Part shown: in pieces, positions 13,301-28,300 of the stretch
Position numbering within the stretch: the stretch's first letter is position 1
Layout: every line of letters starts with the position of its first letter
NCBI RefSeq assembly: GCF_026914265.1
Contig: NC_069123.1
Span: forward strand, 33,250,678-33,314,677
Direction of reading: 5' to 3'
DNA: 64,000 bases
Source of the DNA: Mya arenaria
Taxonomy: Eukaryota; Mollusca; Bivalvia; Myida; Myidae
Program-made: the position numbers and the translations under genes
The notes under the pieces: generated by a model
The model's input: only the letters and a program-made list of their open reading frames with translations
What the model was told of the DNA's origin: nothing
Database searches by the model: none

Positions 13301-16300
13301 AAATGCAATCGATTCAGGTACAGATAAGAACAATATTAGAGAAGATTTGGCAACCTAGTTATCAATTAAAAAAAACGCAAAAATGCAAATAGTGTTTAAT
13401 CTGCACACAAATCAAATGTGTTTTTTGTTTGTTTTATCATTAAAGTCGAATGACTAAAACATGATAATGCATTAAAATAGAAAAGTAGTTTGCATTAACC
13501 GTTACCATGGTATTGTGGTCCTTTAAATTATTTACGTCTGTATAATTGAACATACTATTTATGTGAATTATTAACACGTATACATTTGTATTGGGAAAAT
13601 GAAGAGAAGCCAAATCGTATTTTGATATGTACCTTAAACTCAATTCATTAGTATTTTTGATCCCCAAGATTTGAGTAAAGGAAGCAACTCCTCCTCTATT
13701 ATTATTCACCATCACAACGACAACATAGAAGTCCTCCTGTGACCCGGCTGTGTTAACAGTCAGAACCCCGGGAGAAACCTCTGAGGTCGAACAAGTCTGG
13801 CCGCGTGTTTCAGCTCCCGCCTCGTCAAAGGAGGCAACGTCATACCTAGAACAGTTCACCACGATATACTACAACCGAAAACTCAGTTGTTCAGTTAAAA
13901 TTGACCATACGGAGTCAAGGATACCAAATTAAGTTACTTTAATACATTTATAATTTTGCAGAGAATGTCGATGAACTTATGATGACAACTCGCTATTATT
14001 ATATTTTTAGGGATACATGGGTTTTCCACGCAGTTAAAGTGGGATGGGATGGGGATTTTTATTCGACAAAAAAAATTCTATTTTGTTATCTGATTTTGTT
14101 AACTTCATAGTAATACTTATATTTCTCTTATATATCACCAAGCGGTAAACAAAATCAACTTCATAAACTATCATTAACCTCATTTACAAAGAAAGGGACA
14201 AACTGAAGAAATATTTTTGGCAGTACAGTGTCAGATTTAAATTTTAATGACAAGCTATGATTCGATTTTTAAAACGAGAAAAGAGTACACTAATATGATC
14301 ATGTATCGTGCTTTTGTATTACCCTTGGCAGTCCCAGGTGAATGTCAGCGTATTTGTGGATGGAAACACGGGATCAAAAGACACCGAATATGCATCTAAA
14401 GTCACAATTCCCCTGGAAACATAACGTCGACTTCCACCAACAATCTCTGCGTGAGGAATTGGCATTACAAATTTCACGTATGTAGGTTCAAAAATAGCGT
14501 TTGTTGGTTCTTCAGCAAAGACTACACGCAGAACAATATGATGTGTCGTTTCCTTAACAACCCCATGAGGAAACAAGAGACCTTGTCTATTAGGATTTGT
14601 TTCACCTACGTAAATACTAAACTGCCATTGGTTAAAATGTGTCTTCGCGTGGGAGGCTGCCAATATTTCCAACCGGCTGAAAATTTCCGTATCAACCATA
14701 GATGAAATATACATAGGTCCTTCGCTTTGAGAATAGTATCTATCAAAAACACCAGTGAACTGGAAATCAGAATTTGTCACAACAATATGTTGTTCAAGAA
14801 AAGTTTCATTTATCAAATTCCAGCAGTGGATGGTAATTGTGTGAATTCCGAGAGCGATATATTGAAAGTTAGCGAACAAAAAAGGGCTTGTATATGACAC
14901 TGTCTGCGTAAGTTGGTAGTTATGTCTATCGATCGGATCGCCCATGTTCCACCGACAGTGTAGAACTGGTAAATATAAAGCGGTTGCTGGTATTCTAAGC
15001 ATGGCGTCTATAATGCCATCAGGTATACTGACGGTGAGAGGAATGTCGGTTGTGAGGTTTACAATTGGATTTTCACACGTCATGTTAACCTGGTCGAATT
15101 CAATAAATGTTCCATTACTAGCCGTTGCTGTCACAAGATGATATCCCCATGTTGGACATACATGTTCAATGAAACATCCGTTAATGTCTGTCGCATTGCA
15201 GTGGTCATTTGGTGTGGTGTCATCGAAATCCATCGTAAATTTATGAAATGACCCAAGCTCACCATGCATAGTATATCTTACATTAGTGTAGTTTATAAAG
15301 GAAATATTAGATGAGTATTCAAAATGCATAATCCCAAGTCGAATTGGATATTCGAGGTAGCTTGTTGTGTTTGTTGTTAATGCCTCCGCATACAATGAAA
15401 ATGTGTAGTCCCCACGCTCGAAGTAAGTGTTAGAATAAGTAACTTGGTCGAACGTTGTCGTAGCTCGACGTCTACGTTTAGAAGCTAGTATTCCGTAGTT
15501 CCAGGTTAGTTGAACGGCCAACGGAATCAGAGCAAAACCGCCAGTTTGCACGTGAAAGAAAACGGTGACACTGTCGGACCCATTAAGAGGAACCAATTGG
15601 TGGTAATCAACCGACATATATGATGCTTTAAATTTTTCAACCTCTATTAAATACTGGTATATAAACCAACTGACTTCATTTGAACAGTTAAAAGATGAGT
15701 TGAAAACGCCTTCTTGCAAATAGCGATGCTTGTGTTGGAAGAAATAGCCATCGTATACTAAACCTGGCACAGATGGCTCGCCGTCGTCAGGCCAAAATAC
15801 GCACGTAGCATCAGTTGGTAAGTGTGAAGTAGCATTTAATGTAATGTTCACGGAGATGTCCATCGACTGAAGATTCAACCAGGGATATTTCTTTAAACTA
15901 GGCTCAAGTTTGTATCCATCAACTGGCACTTTGTTTTGAATCAAGATAGAAATGGTTTCTAGTCTATTATACGGTGCATAGCCATTTCTAGATGTCCATG
16001 TCAAAGTATACAAACCCGCTTTTGTATAAATATGGGTGAACGTCGACAAGTTGTAGAAGCTATACATTATGTCGTCTGCGGTATAACTATCTATCGATCC
16101 ATCCCCATAATCTATACTGTATTTGAATCCAAATTCAGGTACTCCAGCAAATTTAAATTCAGCTGTTGTGTTCGTAATGTACGCCCCATTTCCGTTTACA
16201 AATTCAAGAGTAAGGTTCCGCAATGAATTCCAAACATCCACAGTTATTGACCTGTTATATACTCCAAGAACATTTTGCATTGATGAAACGACTATAAATT

Positions 16301-19300
16301 CACCTTGCACGTCAAACAAATGTCTAAAATAATACACGTCCGGAACTGTAGCGTCCTCAAACAAATTCCTCTTTTCAAAAGAATTTGTTCCATGTTTATA
16401 ATCAATAGTTATGCTAACGATATGCATTGGGAGATCGGCAGCTGCACCGAGAAGAAGTCTGAAGTCCACCGGAGTCGTAGGATCGGTCAGCGTGGTATCC
16501 GTTTCGAAGACAATGTTATTAATGTAATAAAGCACCTCCACCTCAACCACTGCAGATGCCGAGCTGACAAGGTTTGATGCCGTCACGGTTATATTGGTCT
16601 TCGGGCTGAAATAGTTTTCTCCCTATTGGAAACCTACATGTTATTGTAAGAAACCTTTTCAACTTCCATTTTTCTTTTATAATGTTACAGTATTGAGTAT
16701 GTATTATCACTGTTGATTTATAGAATTGTGAACACTTTTAGTATTGTAAACAGTATTCTCAATAATAAATAACAAACAAAATATTTTAGTAAAGTGTTTT
16801 TAAATTCAACCTCATTATGTCTTTTGAACAAACAAGACCACAACTGAACGTGATTTTCACTAGAATGTTTACACATGATGAAAGTATAAAGGAAACTCTT
16901 ACTTCTCGAATGTGTAATACACATCCCCATAAGCGAACTCCTGATTCGTGTAGGTATTCTTCACAGTGCCCCCTTCTCCGGTCGCAAACGACCAAGTGAG
17001 GGTCACATCTGTCCCCTGTGTCGCATTGGCCTCAAAATGATGGGTGTCTCCAACACCAATGTAAAATATTGGGTTATCCAACCATGCCTAAATATTTAGA
17101 GAAACAATAGGTAAACTGTGATTTAACTTAAGTACGACAACTCGTTTACAACTGAAAAAGTATATTTCGATTCTTCATAAGTAGGATTTTATTATTTTAA
17201 TAAATTATTATAAATTGTAAAATTGTTATTATTATTATTATTTTTATTATTATTATATGTATAGTTGTACATGTAGTAGTGGTATTAGTGTGTGTGTTGT
17301 TGTTTGTTGTGGTGATTGTTGCGTTATGTCTACTTAACGTCGAAAACATGATCATGGCGATGTTTGAGGCTGTGATATACTATACAAGTTATCCATGTTG
17401 CAGGTTTTATCCAAGCATTTTTTTATTACTAGTATTACGATTATGTACCTTAAGATCTTCAACACTTCGCGTGCTGAGGAATGCAATTCCTATTGTCAAA
17501 TTATCAGCATGTGATAAAATGCATGTCTGGTGACTTTTTTAGCCAATTTAAGATTATTTTAAATAGTTCAAGGCTTTTATTTTCTATGTAAAGAAACCGG
17601 ATCACAAAATGACGTAATGGAAAACTCATGTATTTTCTGCTTAAATGGTTTAAAACTCTGGGTAGGATTTTTTTTCAACGAACAATAGGACTATTATAAA
17701 CCATATCCAAAACTGTACCTGAAACCCCCAAACTGATTGGCCTACAAACACCTTCCGCGAAATGACTGCTAAAGACCGAAACACGTTCATGGAGACTGTG
17801 TAAAGTCCATGCAAAGTGTATGCTGTCTTTGCAACTTTCAGCTGAATCTGGTTTCCAACTTTTTGGTAGCTTATTGTAAGTTTGTCAGATGGACTTTGTG
17901 TGAGATTGACATCACAGTAGCCATCAAAATCATAAGAAACCACGGCCGAGGGGACTGTCTCATTCAGCCATGTAATCCCAGGTTCTCCGACAGCGAGGTT
18001 AATGAAATGGGGTGCTAAAATGGTACAACTCTTTGGTATTCTACATTTATTTCGTTAAAAGTAAACACCATTTTGAAACGTTGTAGCATATTGTTAAATG
18101 TAAACAAGTTATTTAAAGGCCTAGTTTAATCCTTCTATAAGTGATCCCCCCCCAAAAAAAAACCAACAAAAAAACGTGTATTGTACACAACCTTTGTGTA
18201 TTGATCTTAATCTAATTGCCTAAGTGTCTCATCAGATCTCGGATCTGAATATCCTGCTGTGCAGTTTTTGAGATATTATTAGAAAAATTGACCCTAAATG
18301 GCCCTGAGCCAATAAACAAATAAACAGGAAATTGGCCCGTACTGTGACATCAGTGCAATTAGCAGGAGTATACAGCAGGGGGTTGTCATGCCAAACATTC
18401 CTTAAACTAGGCCTTTAAACGTTGTAGCAAATACTATTTTGAAATGATTGAGCATATTTTTAAATGTTACCCACATATCGAAACGATGTATGTTATTGTT
18501 TAATGCAAAATCCTTATTTAATCTATGTAGCATATTATAAATGTAAACATCATATTCGCAAAAATACGAAAAGCCTTTGAAAGAGTCAAAGACCTCTATT
18601 GCAACTAACTTGTACAGACAGGAATAGTGACCTTTGTTAAGCACAATGATGAATAAAATCGCCGAGATTTAATCTCGTTCGTGTTGTCTTCATTGAATAA
18701 AAATACAAAATACTAAGAGATTTATTCGTCTTTGAATCAATAATAAATGTACCTGAGCAATTCATATCTGATGGCGGAAAGGAGCCGCTCTCATTGCATA
18801 AGTAACGATAGCTGCCGCCCAAATAGTGGTAGTCCTCCCCACACGTGTATGTTATTGCAGTGTTCCAGTCGTGTGTAGATTGGATGGGTTCGTAGATGGC
18901 GTTGGGTACAGGTGGAGGTGGATCACATGTGACAACTTAAATGGGTTCAATTATATTCATGTAAGTATGCTTGCATAAAACATATACAACTTTCTATGAA
19001 ATAAATTCAAGGCGATATTTCGGAAGCGCAAATTAAAATTGGTAAATATCATATTTGGTGTACGTCAAAATATATTTGTTCAAATAATATGAATAAGAAG
19101 TCAAACTATTATACAATTATTTACTATTGAAACATTGATTAGTGTCTAATATTCACTGGCAGGAAGTCATACTGATAGAGGAGGAGACGATTATCAGATC
19201 CTAATATTCAATGACTCAGTAGACGGCACGTATTTCATCATATTTCATCACAATTTATTTTTAACCAAAACAAGATATAAAGAGAAAACTACAATCAAAC

Positions 19301-22300
19301 AGGAAAAAACATTGAATTTAGTGATACTATGACAATCTATATTTAGATCAGGATAATGTGAAAACCCTACTTAAGATATATATTTTGCTTCGTCGATGGC
19401 TGCCCGGACCAATTAGAGAGGTATATTCAAAGGTCATGTCATATAATAAGAAAATATCATGGTGTAATTGCCGTTGCTGGAACAGCATATAGAGCATTTA
19501 ATATATGACAATGGGTTTGTTTTGATAGCAAGAGTTGCATACGCATGGGCCAATGAATTCAATGCTGTCACTCTATAACTCATACATGTAGTAAAACCTG
19601 CCACAAGTCGCAACTTATGTAGCAAATACATAAACGTGAAAGCATAAACCATAAAATATACATTTCATGAGAAAAAATAATGCATTTCCACAAAATGCAG
19701 TTCTAACTAGCAACGCTGGCTTGTGAGTGGAAACTGGGGTAGGCAGTTGGGTAAGGGCGTGTGCTTTGATAGCAATGGATTGTTTTGAAGCAGCTTAATT
19801 GCATATTTTTCTTTTTAAAGTGTGAAAAACGTTTATCATTATCGAACAAAATATTCGTGTTTTTGTTGTTCTGTTACTGTTCTGTTACTTATTGACACAT
19901 TTCGGAAGTACCCCTGACCAGAGACCACTGGGAAGACAGGTGCGATTGACGTCACCGGAACTGTGTTTATATCCACGGACACATGTGTAATCAATGAAAC
20001 CGCCTAAACTGTGAAGAAGTTGGTTTGGGTTTGAATTCATCCTTATCGAACTCTCCTGAATACACGCCGATCCTGGCAACATATAAAGGAAATATGAAAA
20101 ATGGAAAGAAACTGTTTGGCCTGTATTTTCAGATATTGCGCCATGATTAGGAAGTATTTCACACAGATGAGGGGCATCACTAGGTACAATTATCCTGTAT
20201 GCCACCAATCCTGGAAAAAACACCAAATTCGTTGTGTTGATAATCCCTGCCAGATTAGGAAAAGGAGATGACATGGAAATCATGTGTTGGTGAAATATTA
20301 CAAACATGCACAACGACTGCTGAGTGATGGAATATTATGAACATCGAAAATGAGATATGAGTTTGTTTGCTACTATTTGAAATAAAAGAGTATCGTATAC
20401 AGTGTATCATTTGGATTTGACCTAGTAAACTAGATTATGACTCTACGTTACCCAGTTTTCAAACTAATAAAATAGAGTGTTCCCAAGGATTTTTCCAGAT
20501 ATGACCCAGTGACCTTGTGTTTGACCCCATTTGACCTAGTTTCAAACTAGGATTGCATTGAGGCACATTCTGATTAAGTAACATAAAGATTGGAGTGTAT
20601 TTATTGCATCTGTTTGCTCACAAGTTGTCGTTAAGATTTTACCTAATGACTTAATTTTTACCCTATGTGACCTTCTTTTAAAGTCTACCAAAATACATCA
20701 ATGGGGACATTCTGGCCACATTTAAACAAAGTCTATTCAATCAATACCAATATTTGGTTATGGACAATATTTTTGTTTAAATATTTGACCTAGTGTCTGA
20801 TCTCATGTTTCCAAGATTTAAACTAGAAATTGATGTTAACAATGAAATAATTCTTATTAAGTTTTATAAATAAAGGACCAGATATATTGCCTCTATGTGT
20901 TCCTAAGATTTTTCTAAGATTTGACCTCGTGTTCTAGTTTTTGCTATCACATCAACTAGTTACAAATTTAACCTGGAGTTCAAGGAAAACATTCTGCTAT
21001 AGTTTCAATAGACAATTGGACCAAATATAATGTCTCAATTGTATTTCAAAGATTTTCCAACGATTAGAGCAAATGACTTCATCTTTTACCCAATGTAAAC
21101 CACATTTACAAGCAGTCGAGATTGTTATTAAGGGAGAAATTCTGACCAAGTTTGAAAATATTTGACCAATCCGTCCCAACATATTGTTCCTGACAGAAAA
21201 GAATTTGACAAACAGAGGGACGGAAGGACATACGGACGAAATGACCGACAGATAGACAATGACAAAATAATAAATATCTACTGAAACCGACGGTTCGGCG
21301 GTGGATTATAAAGGAAATCTAACAAAAGTGAAGAAGATGCATTTCCGCGAAAATCATCACAAAAAGCAATGCCAGCCTGATTGTTAGTGGCAACTGGGGT
21401 AGGCGGCTAGGTAATGAACATGTGCTTAGTAACATTTGATTATTTTGGAGTACTCAATGACACCACCAAAATTGTGAAGAACTTGGTCTGGATTTGATGT
21501 CATATAGGTGGAATTCTCCTGAATACATGCCGAGCCTGGTAACATATTAAGGAAGTATGAAAAATGGTAAGAAATTATTAGGCTTGCATTTTCAGATATT
21601 GTGCCATGATAAGGAACTATTTTAGATAGATGAGGGGCCTCACTAGGTCGAAATTTCCTGCACGCACGCCAGACCTAAAAATACAAGCAAATTCGTTGTA
21701 TTGATATCCCCTGCCAGATAAGGCAATGTGACGGCATGGAAATCATGTGTTGGTGAAACATTCCAATTAAAACATAAAATTCGGCTTCATAGTTATGGAC
21801 CCTTATGAGCATTGGATATGAGATATGAGTTTGTTTAAAGCTGTTTGAAAAAAAAATCGTATATAGTGTAGCATTTAGATTTGACCTAGTAACCTAGATT
21901 TTGACCCCACGGTACCCAGATTCAAACTTATAAAATATTTCATCAAGGCCAAATTGCATCAGAAATATTGCAAACATATAGCCTCTAGAGTGCTCCCAAG
22001 GATTTTTCTAAATATAACTTAGTGACCTAGTGTTTGACACAATGTGAACTAGTTTCAAACAAAGCCATGATTTCATTGAGGCAAATTCTGATTGAGTTAC
22101 ATAAAGATTGGAGTGTATTTATTGCCTCTGTTTGGCCACAAGTTGTCTAAGATTTTTCCAATTGACTTAGTTTTTCCCCCAATGTGACCCCTTTTCAAGT
22201 CTACCAAAATACATAAAGGGGAACATTCTGACCACAGTTTAAACAAAGTCTGACCAATCAATACCAATTTGATTATTTTGGAGGAGTTTTTTGCATACAT

Positions 22301-25300
22301 TTTTGTTGGAAATGTGAGTAAAACATTTATTTTTATCAAACAAAACACGACTCTTTTTCGTGTTACTTACTGACACATTCCGGAAGTACCCCTGACCAGA
22401 GACCACTTGGAAGACATGTGCGACTGACGTCACCGGAACTGTATTTGAATCCAAGATTGCATGTGTAATCAATGATACCGCCAAAATTGTGAAGTACTTG
22501 GTTTGGATCTGATGTCATATTAGTCGAATTTTCCTGAATACACGCCGATCCTGAAAACATATAGAGGAAATATGAAAAATGGGAAGAAATTATAAGGCTT
22601 GCATTTTCAGATATTGTGCTATGATAAGGAACTTTTTTAGATAGATGAGAGGCCTCAATAGGTCGAAATTTCCTGCACGCACGCCAGTCCTAAAAATACA
22701 AGCAAATTCTTTGGATTGATATCCCCTGCCAGATAAGGCAATGTGACGGCATGGAAATCATGTGTTAGTGAAACATTCCAATCAAAACATAAAATTCGGC
22801 TTCATAGTTATGGACCCTTATGAGCATTGGATATGAGATATGAGTTTGTTTAAAACTGTTTGAAAAAAAAATCGTATATAGTGTAGCATTTAGATTTGAC
22901 CTAGTAACCTAGACTTTGACCCCATGGTACCCAGTTTCAAACTTATGAAATATTTCATCAAGGCCAAATTGCACCAGAAATATTGCAAACATGTACCCTC
23001 TAGAGTGTTCCCAAGGATTTTTCTGACCACAGTTTAAACAAAGTCTGACCGATCAATACCAATTTGATTATTTTGGAGCAGTTTGTTGCATACTTTTTGG
23101 TGGAAATGTGAGTAAAACATTTATTTTATCAAACAAAACACGCTTCTTTTTCTTGTTACTTACTGACACATTCCGGAAGTACCCCTGACCAAAGACCACT
23201 GGGAAGACATGTGCGACTGACGTCACCGGAACTGTATTTGTATCCAAGATTGCATGTGTAATCAATGATATCGCCAAAATTGTGAAGTACTTGGTCTGGA
23301 TCTGATCTCATATTAGTCGAATTTTCCTGAATACACGCCGATCCTGGAAACATAATAAGGAACTATTTTAGATAGATGAGAGGCCTCACTACGTCGAATT
23401 TTCCTGCACGCACGCCAGTCCTAAAAAATACAAGCAAATTCGTTGGATTGATATCCCCGCCAGATTAGGCAATGTGACGGCATGGAAATCATGTGTTAGT
23501 GAAACATTCCAATCAAAACATAAAATTCGGCTTCATAGTTATGAACCCTTATGAGCATTGGATATGAGATATGAGGTTGTTTACAGCTGTTTGAAAAAAA
23601 AACTAAAATCGTATACAGTGTAGCATTAAGATGTGACGTAATAACCTAGATTTTGACCCCACGGTACCCAGTTTCAAACTTATAAAATATTTCATCAAGG
23701 CCACATTGCACCAGAAATATTGCAAACATATAGCCTCTAGAGTGCTCCCAGGGATTTTTCTAGATATAACTTAGTGACCTAGTGTTTGACACAATGTGAA
23801 CTAGTTTCAAACTAAGCCAAGATCATATCATTGTGGCAAATTCTGATTAAGTAACATAAAGATTGGAGTGTATTTATTGCCTCTGTTTGTTCACAAGTTG
23901 TCTAAGATTTTACATATTGACTTAGTTTTTACCCAATGTAACCCCTTTTCAAGTCTACCAAAATACATCAAGGGGAACATTCTGACCACAAATTAAACAA
24001 AGTCTGACCAATCAATACCAATATTTGGTTACGGACAATACTCTTTTAATATTTGACCTAGTGTCTGATATCATGTTACCAAGTTTTAAACTAGACATTG
24101 ATTTTAACAAGGAAATAATTCTTATTAAGTTTTATAAATGTATGACCAGACATATTACCTCTATGATTTTTCTAAGATTTGACCTAGTGTCTTAGTTTTT
24201 GCTACCACATCAGCCAGTGTCAAATTTAACTTGGAGTTGACGGAAAACATTATTATAAAGTTTCATGACTATTCGACCAAATATAATGCCTCTAGTGCGT
24301 TTCAAAAATTGTCCTAATGTTTGACAAAATGACTTTTTTACCCAATGTCACCTATATTTTCAAGCAGTTGGGAGTTTTATCAAGTTGGAAGTTCAAACCA
24401 AGTTTGAATAAATTTGACCAATCCGTTCCAAGATATTGTTTCGAACATAAACAAGTTGACAGACGAAGGGACGAAAGGACATACGGAGGAAATGATGGAC
24501 AAACAGACAACGACAAAAAATATCCACCTTCCGAAACCGACGTTTCGGCGGAGTAATAAAGAAAATCTAACAAAAGTAAAGAATATGCATTTCCGCAAAA
24601 AGCATCTCTAACTAGCAATGCTAGCCTGACTGTTAGTGATAAATGGGGTAAGCAGGCGGTTATGTTATATATGGATATGTGCTTTAATAGCATTTGATTA
24701 TTTTGGAGCAGTTTTTTTCATATTTTTTGGTGGAAATGTGAGTAAAACATTTATTTTTATCAAACAAAACACGCTTCTTTTTCTTGTTACGTACTGACAC
24801 ATTCCGGAAGTACCCCTGACCAGAGACCACTTGGAAGACAGGTGCGACTGACGTCACCGGAACTGTATTTGAATCCAAGATTGCATGTGTAATCAATGAT
24901 ACCGCCAAAATTGTGAAGTACTTGGTCTGGATCTGATGTCATATTGGTCGAATTTTCCTGAATACACGCCGATCCTGGAAACATATAGAGGAAATATGAA
25001 AAATTGGGAAGAAAATATTAGGCTTGTATTTTTAGATATTGTGCCATGATTAGGAAGTTTTATAGGTATGTGAGGGGCCTCCTTAGTTCGGCTGCAGAGG
25101 GATGGATCCTTATGAACATTGGATATTAGATATGAGCTTGTTTACAGCTTCTTAAAATAAACATATATCGTATATAGTGTAGCATTTAGATTTGATCTAG
25201 TAACCTAGATTTTGACCCCACGTAACCCTCTTTTAAACTAATAATAGATTTCATTAAGGCAACATTGGACCAGAAATATTGCCAAAATAAAGCCTCTACA

Positions 25301-28300
25301 ATGTTCCCAATATGTTTTTCCCAGATATGACTTAGTAACCTAGTGTTTGGCCCCACGTGACTTAGTTTCAACTTAAGCCATTAATTCATCAAGGCAAGTT
25401 CTGACTGACTTAATTAAAGATTGGAGTGTATTTATTGCCTCTGTTTGTGCGCAAGTTTTCTTTCAGATTTTACCTTAAGACTTAGATTTTGACCTTATGT
25501 GACCCACTTTTAAAGTCTGCCAGGATTACATTAAGGGATACATTCTGACCACAGTTTAAACAAAGTCTGACCAATCAATTCCAATATTTGGTTTTAGACA
25601 ATATTTTTGAAAGATTTGACATACATGAAGTGACCTAATGTCTGACCTCGTGTTACCAAGTTTCAAACAAGCAATGATTTTAACAAGGGAACATTCTTAT
25701 TATGTTTCATAAATATAGGACCAGACATATTGCCTCTAGTATATTCCTAAGATTGTTCTAAAAATTTGACGTAGTGACCGAGTTTTTGACACCGCATGAC
25801 CTAGTTTAAAATTAAACCTAGTGTTCATCAAGGAAAACATTCTGATGAGATTTCATGAATATTGGACCAAATACAATGTCACTAGAGTGTTTCAAAGATT
25901 TTCCTAAGTTTTGACTTCTTGACTTTATTTTTTACCCAATGTGATTCACATTTACAAGCGGTCTAGAATTTATCAAGGTGGACATTCTGACCCAGTTTAA
26001 ACATTATCTGACAAATCCGTACAAAGATATTGATCCGGACAAAAAAAGCGACGGGCGGACGGACGGAATAACGAAATGACGGACGAACGGACAACGCCAA
26101 AACAATATCCATACCCGAAACCTTCGGTTCGGCGGTGGATTATAAAGGAAATCTGAAAATTGTAATAAGCAAAAAGCATCTCTAACTAGCAATGATTGTA
26201 AGTGGCAACTGGTGTTGGCGACTGAGTTAGAGGCATGTGCATTAATACAAATGGATTATTTTTTAGCACTTTTATTGCATATTTTTTGTTTTAACTGGGT
26301 AAAACATATATCACCATCAAACAAAATATGCGTTTTTTATTTCTTGTTACTTACTGACACATTCCGGAAGTACCCCTGACCAGAGCCCACTTGGAAGACA
26401 GGTGCGACTGACGTCACCGGAACTGTAGTTGTATCCAAGGTTACATGTGTAATCAATGATACCGCCTAAATTGTGAAGAACTTGGTCGGGGTTTGATGTC
26501 ATATTGGTCGAATTCTCCTGAATACATGCCGATCCTGGTAACATATAAAGAAAATATGAAAAATTGGTAATATTTCTGGGCTTATATTTTTAGATATTGT
26601 GCCATGATTAGGAACTATTTAAGATTGATTGATTGCCTCACTAGGTCGAAGGTTCCTGAATAAACGCCGATCTGAGAAAAATATAAAAGAAATATGCAAA
26701 ATGTAAAAAGGCTTGGAGTGTATGTTCAGATATTGTGCCAACAGAGTTGTTCGATGCGTATGAAATAGTACAACAGTATGTCGGGCCTAATTAATAAATG
26801 ACGTCTTTGACGTTTCGTTTCAGCTCTGTGAGCGCTGACGTTTGATTTTGACGTCAGACCGGGCTTAAATTTCAAAACATTTTGTAATGGAAATATAAGT
26901 TTTTTTTCCACTGATTATCTTGTATAAACCACAGGACAGCATCTGATAAAGGTTGTTGCTCCAGATTAATAATTGTGAAGCTGGTTAAAACATTCCAAAA
27001 CTTTGATTATTTAAATTTATTTAATGAAATAGTTTTGAAATTTTGATATGACCTAATCAAATCACAGAATTGGCTAAATATAAACTTTCTTAACAGACGA
27101 AGTATCTTGGAATTCACTGCTTATGAAACCGATGACCATGAAAGGTCAAGGTCTAGACTAATTTACACCAAGGTCAGGGAAAAATGAGTAAACAGAAACG
27201 ATGACGTACTTGTACAAACAGGTGCGGAACCGGACCACGAGAAATCTGACTGGCAGGTGCGCGTCAGGTCCCCGGAACTTCGGGTGTAGGCGAGGTCACA
27301 TGTGTACGTTACCGCGTGATTGAATTCGACCAACGCCACATCAGGCGTAAACGTCGCGTTCCCAACGGCCTCCGTCCAGCACGACTCCACTGAATTAGGA
27401 TATATTTTATATAATATATGATTATAAAACACACTATAATAAAAAAATCTTGAACCAGTACCAAATGCCCAGAAAGAATCAAATACAAGTTCATTCGGAA
27501 CTCCGCGGCCATTATCGATCGAAAACAATGTCGGATGTCATTTGGAACTCCTCGGTTATTTTCAATCAAAAATATCCTCGGATGTATGCTAGTACATGCG
27601 TAGAAGTAGTTCCTGATTTCTCAAATGAAAGTATTAAGTAATTGTAGTGTTTTACCGTGTGTTTTGTATTACTCAGTTTAAACTGACTGCCAAGTGAAGT
27701 GTATCACTACATAAATAATTTAAGATGCACTCTTACTCCCAAATAAGATTTACCACAATTTTAAATATTGTTTTAATATTACAAAAAGAATAAATAAATG
27801 TCGAAAACAATGGCTCTTATGAGGGATACTGAGATTAATTTGAAAGAAATAGGCATAAAACACGGTATTTCTACCTTATGAGACTATAGAAGACCTCAGT
27901 AAATCTTTTAGCATTCACCAACCATTTAATATTTTATATATATTGCGTCTTCTGCTATTAAATCTTGTTATCAGTAAATTATGTTTTCTAAACATGCATT
28001 ATTTAGTAAGCAGTTAATGGTTTATCAGTCAATATTTCTGATTGTTAAACATGTGTATGTATTGATTTTGCATAAGAGTGTCACTTCAAGATTTCCAAGA
28101 GTAAAAAGCAAAACTGCTACGTAATCTCCTCTCAGATGTATACCGATGCATCAGTAGAAATAGTTAGTGGTTTGTGGTATTAGTAAAAATAAATAATAGT
28201 ATTAAAGGGGCTGTACTCCGTATGATAAAACAGAGAAAAAAAAGAAAATTGTCGAAAACTGACATAAACTTGTGTACAATGCATTGGAACTTACTTACTG

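Larger units (their letters stand above)
19680..26720. repeat. Tandem segmental duplication carrying sushi exons
   Basis: Repeated units each hold one 180-nt sushi exon plus flanking intron with the same TTTGACCTAGT-rich repeat. Exons lie at 26.4, 24.8, 23.2, 22.4, 21.5 (relic) and 19.9 kb. Unit lengths range from about 0.8 to 1.6 kb because the intronic repeat is full or shortened. The strong match in introns as well as exons shows recent duplication by unequal exchange (inference). Confidence 0.85.

Noticed and set aside
13846..13868. Extended exon 13 start at the upstream acceptor (13869)
   Set aside because: It cannot join exon 12 in frame; the acceptor at 13846-13847 can.
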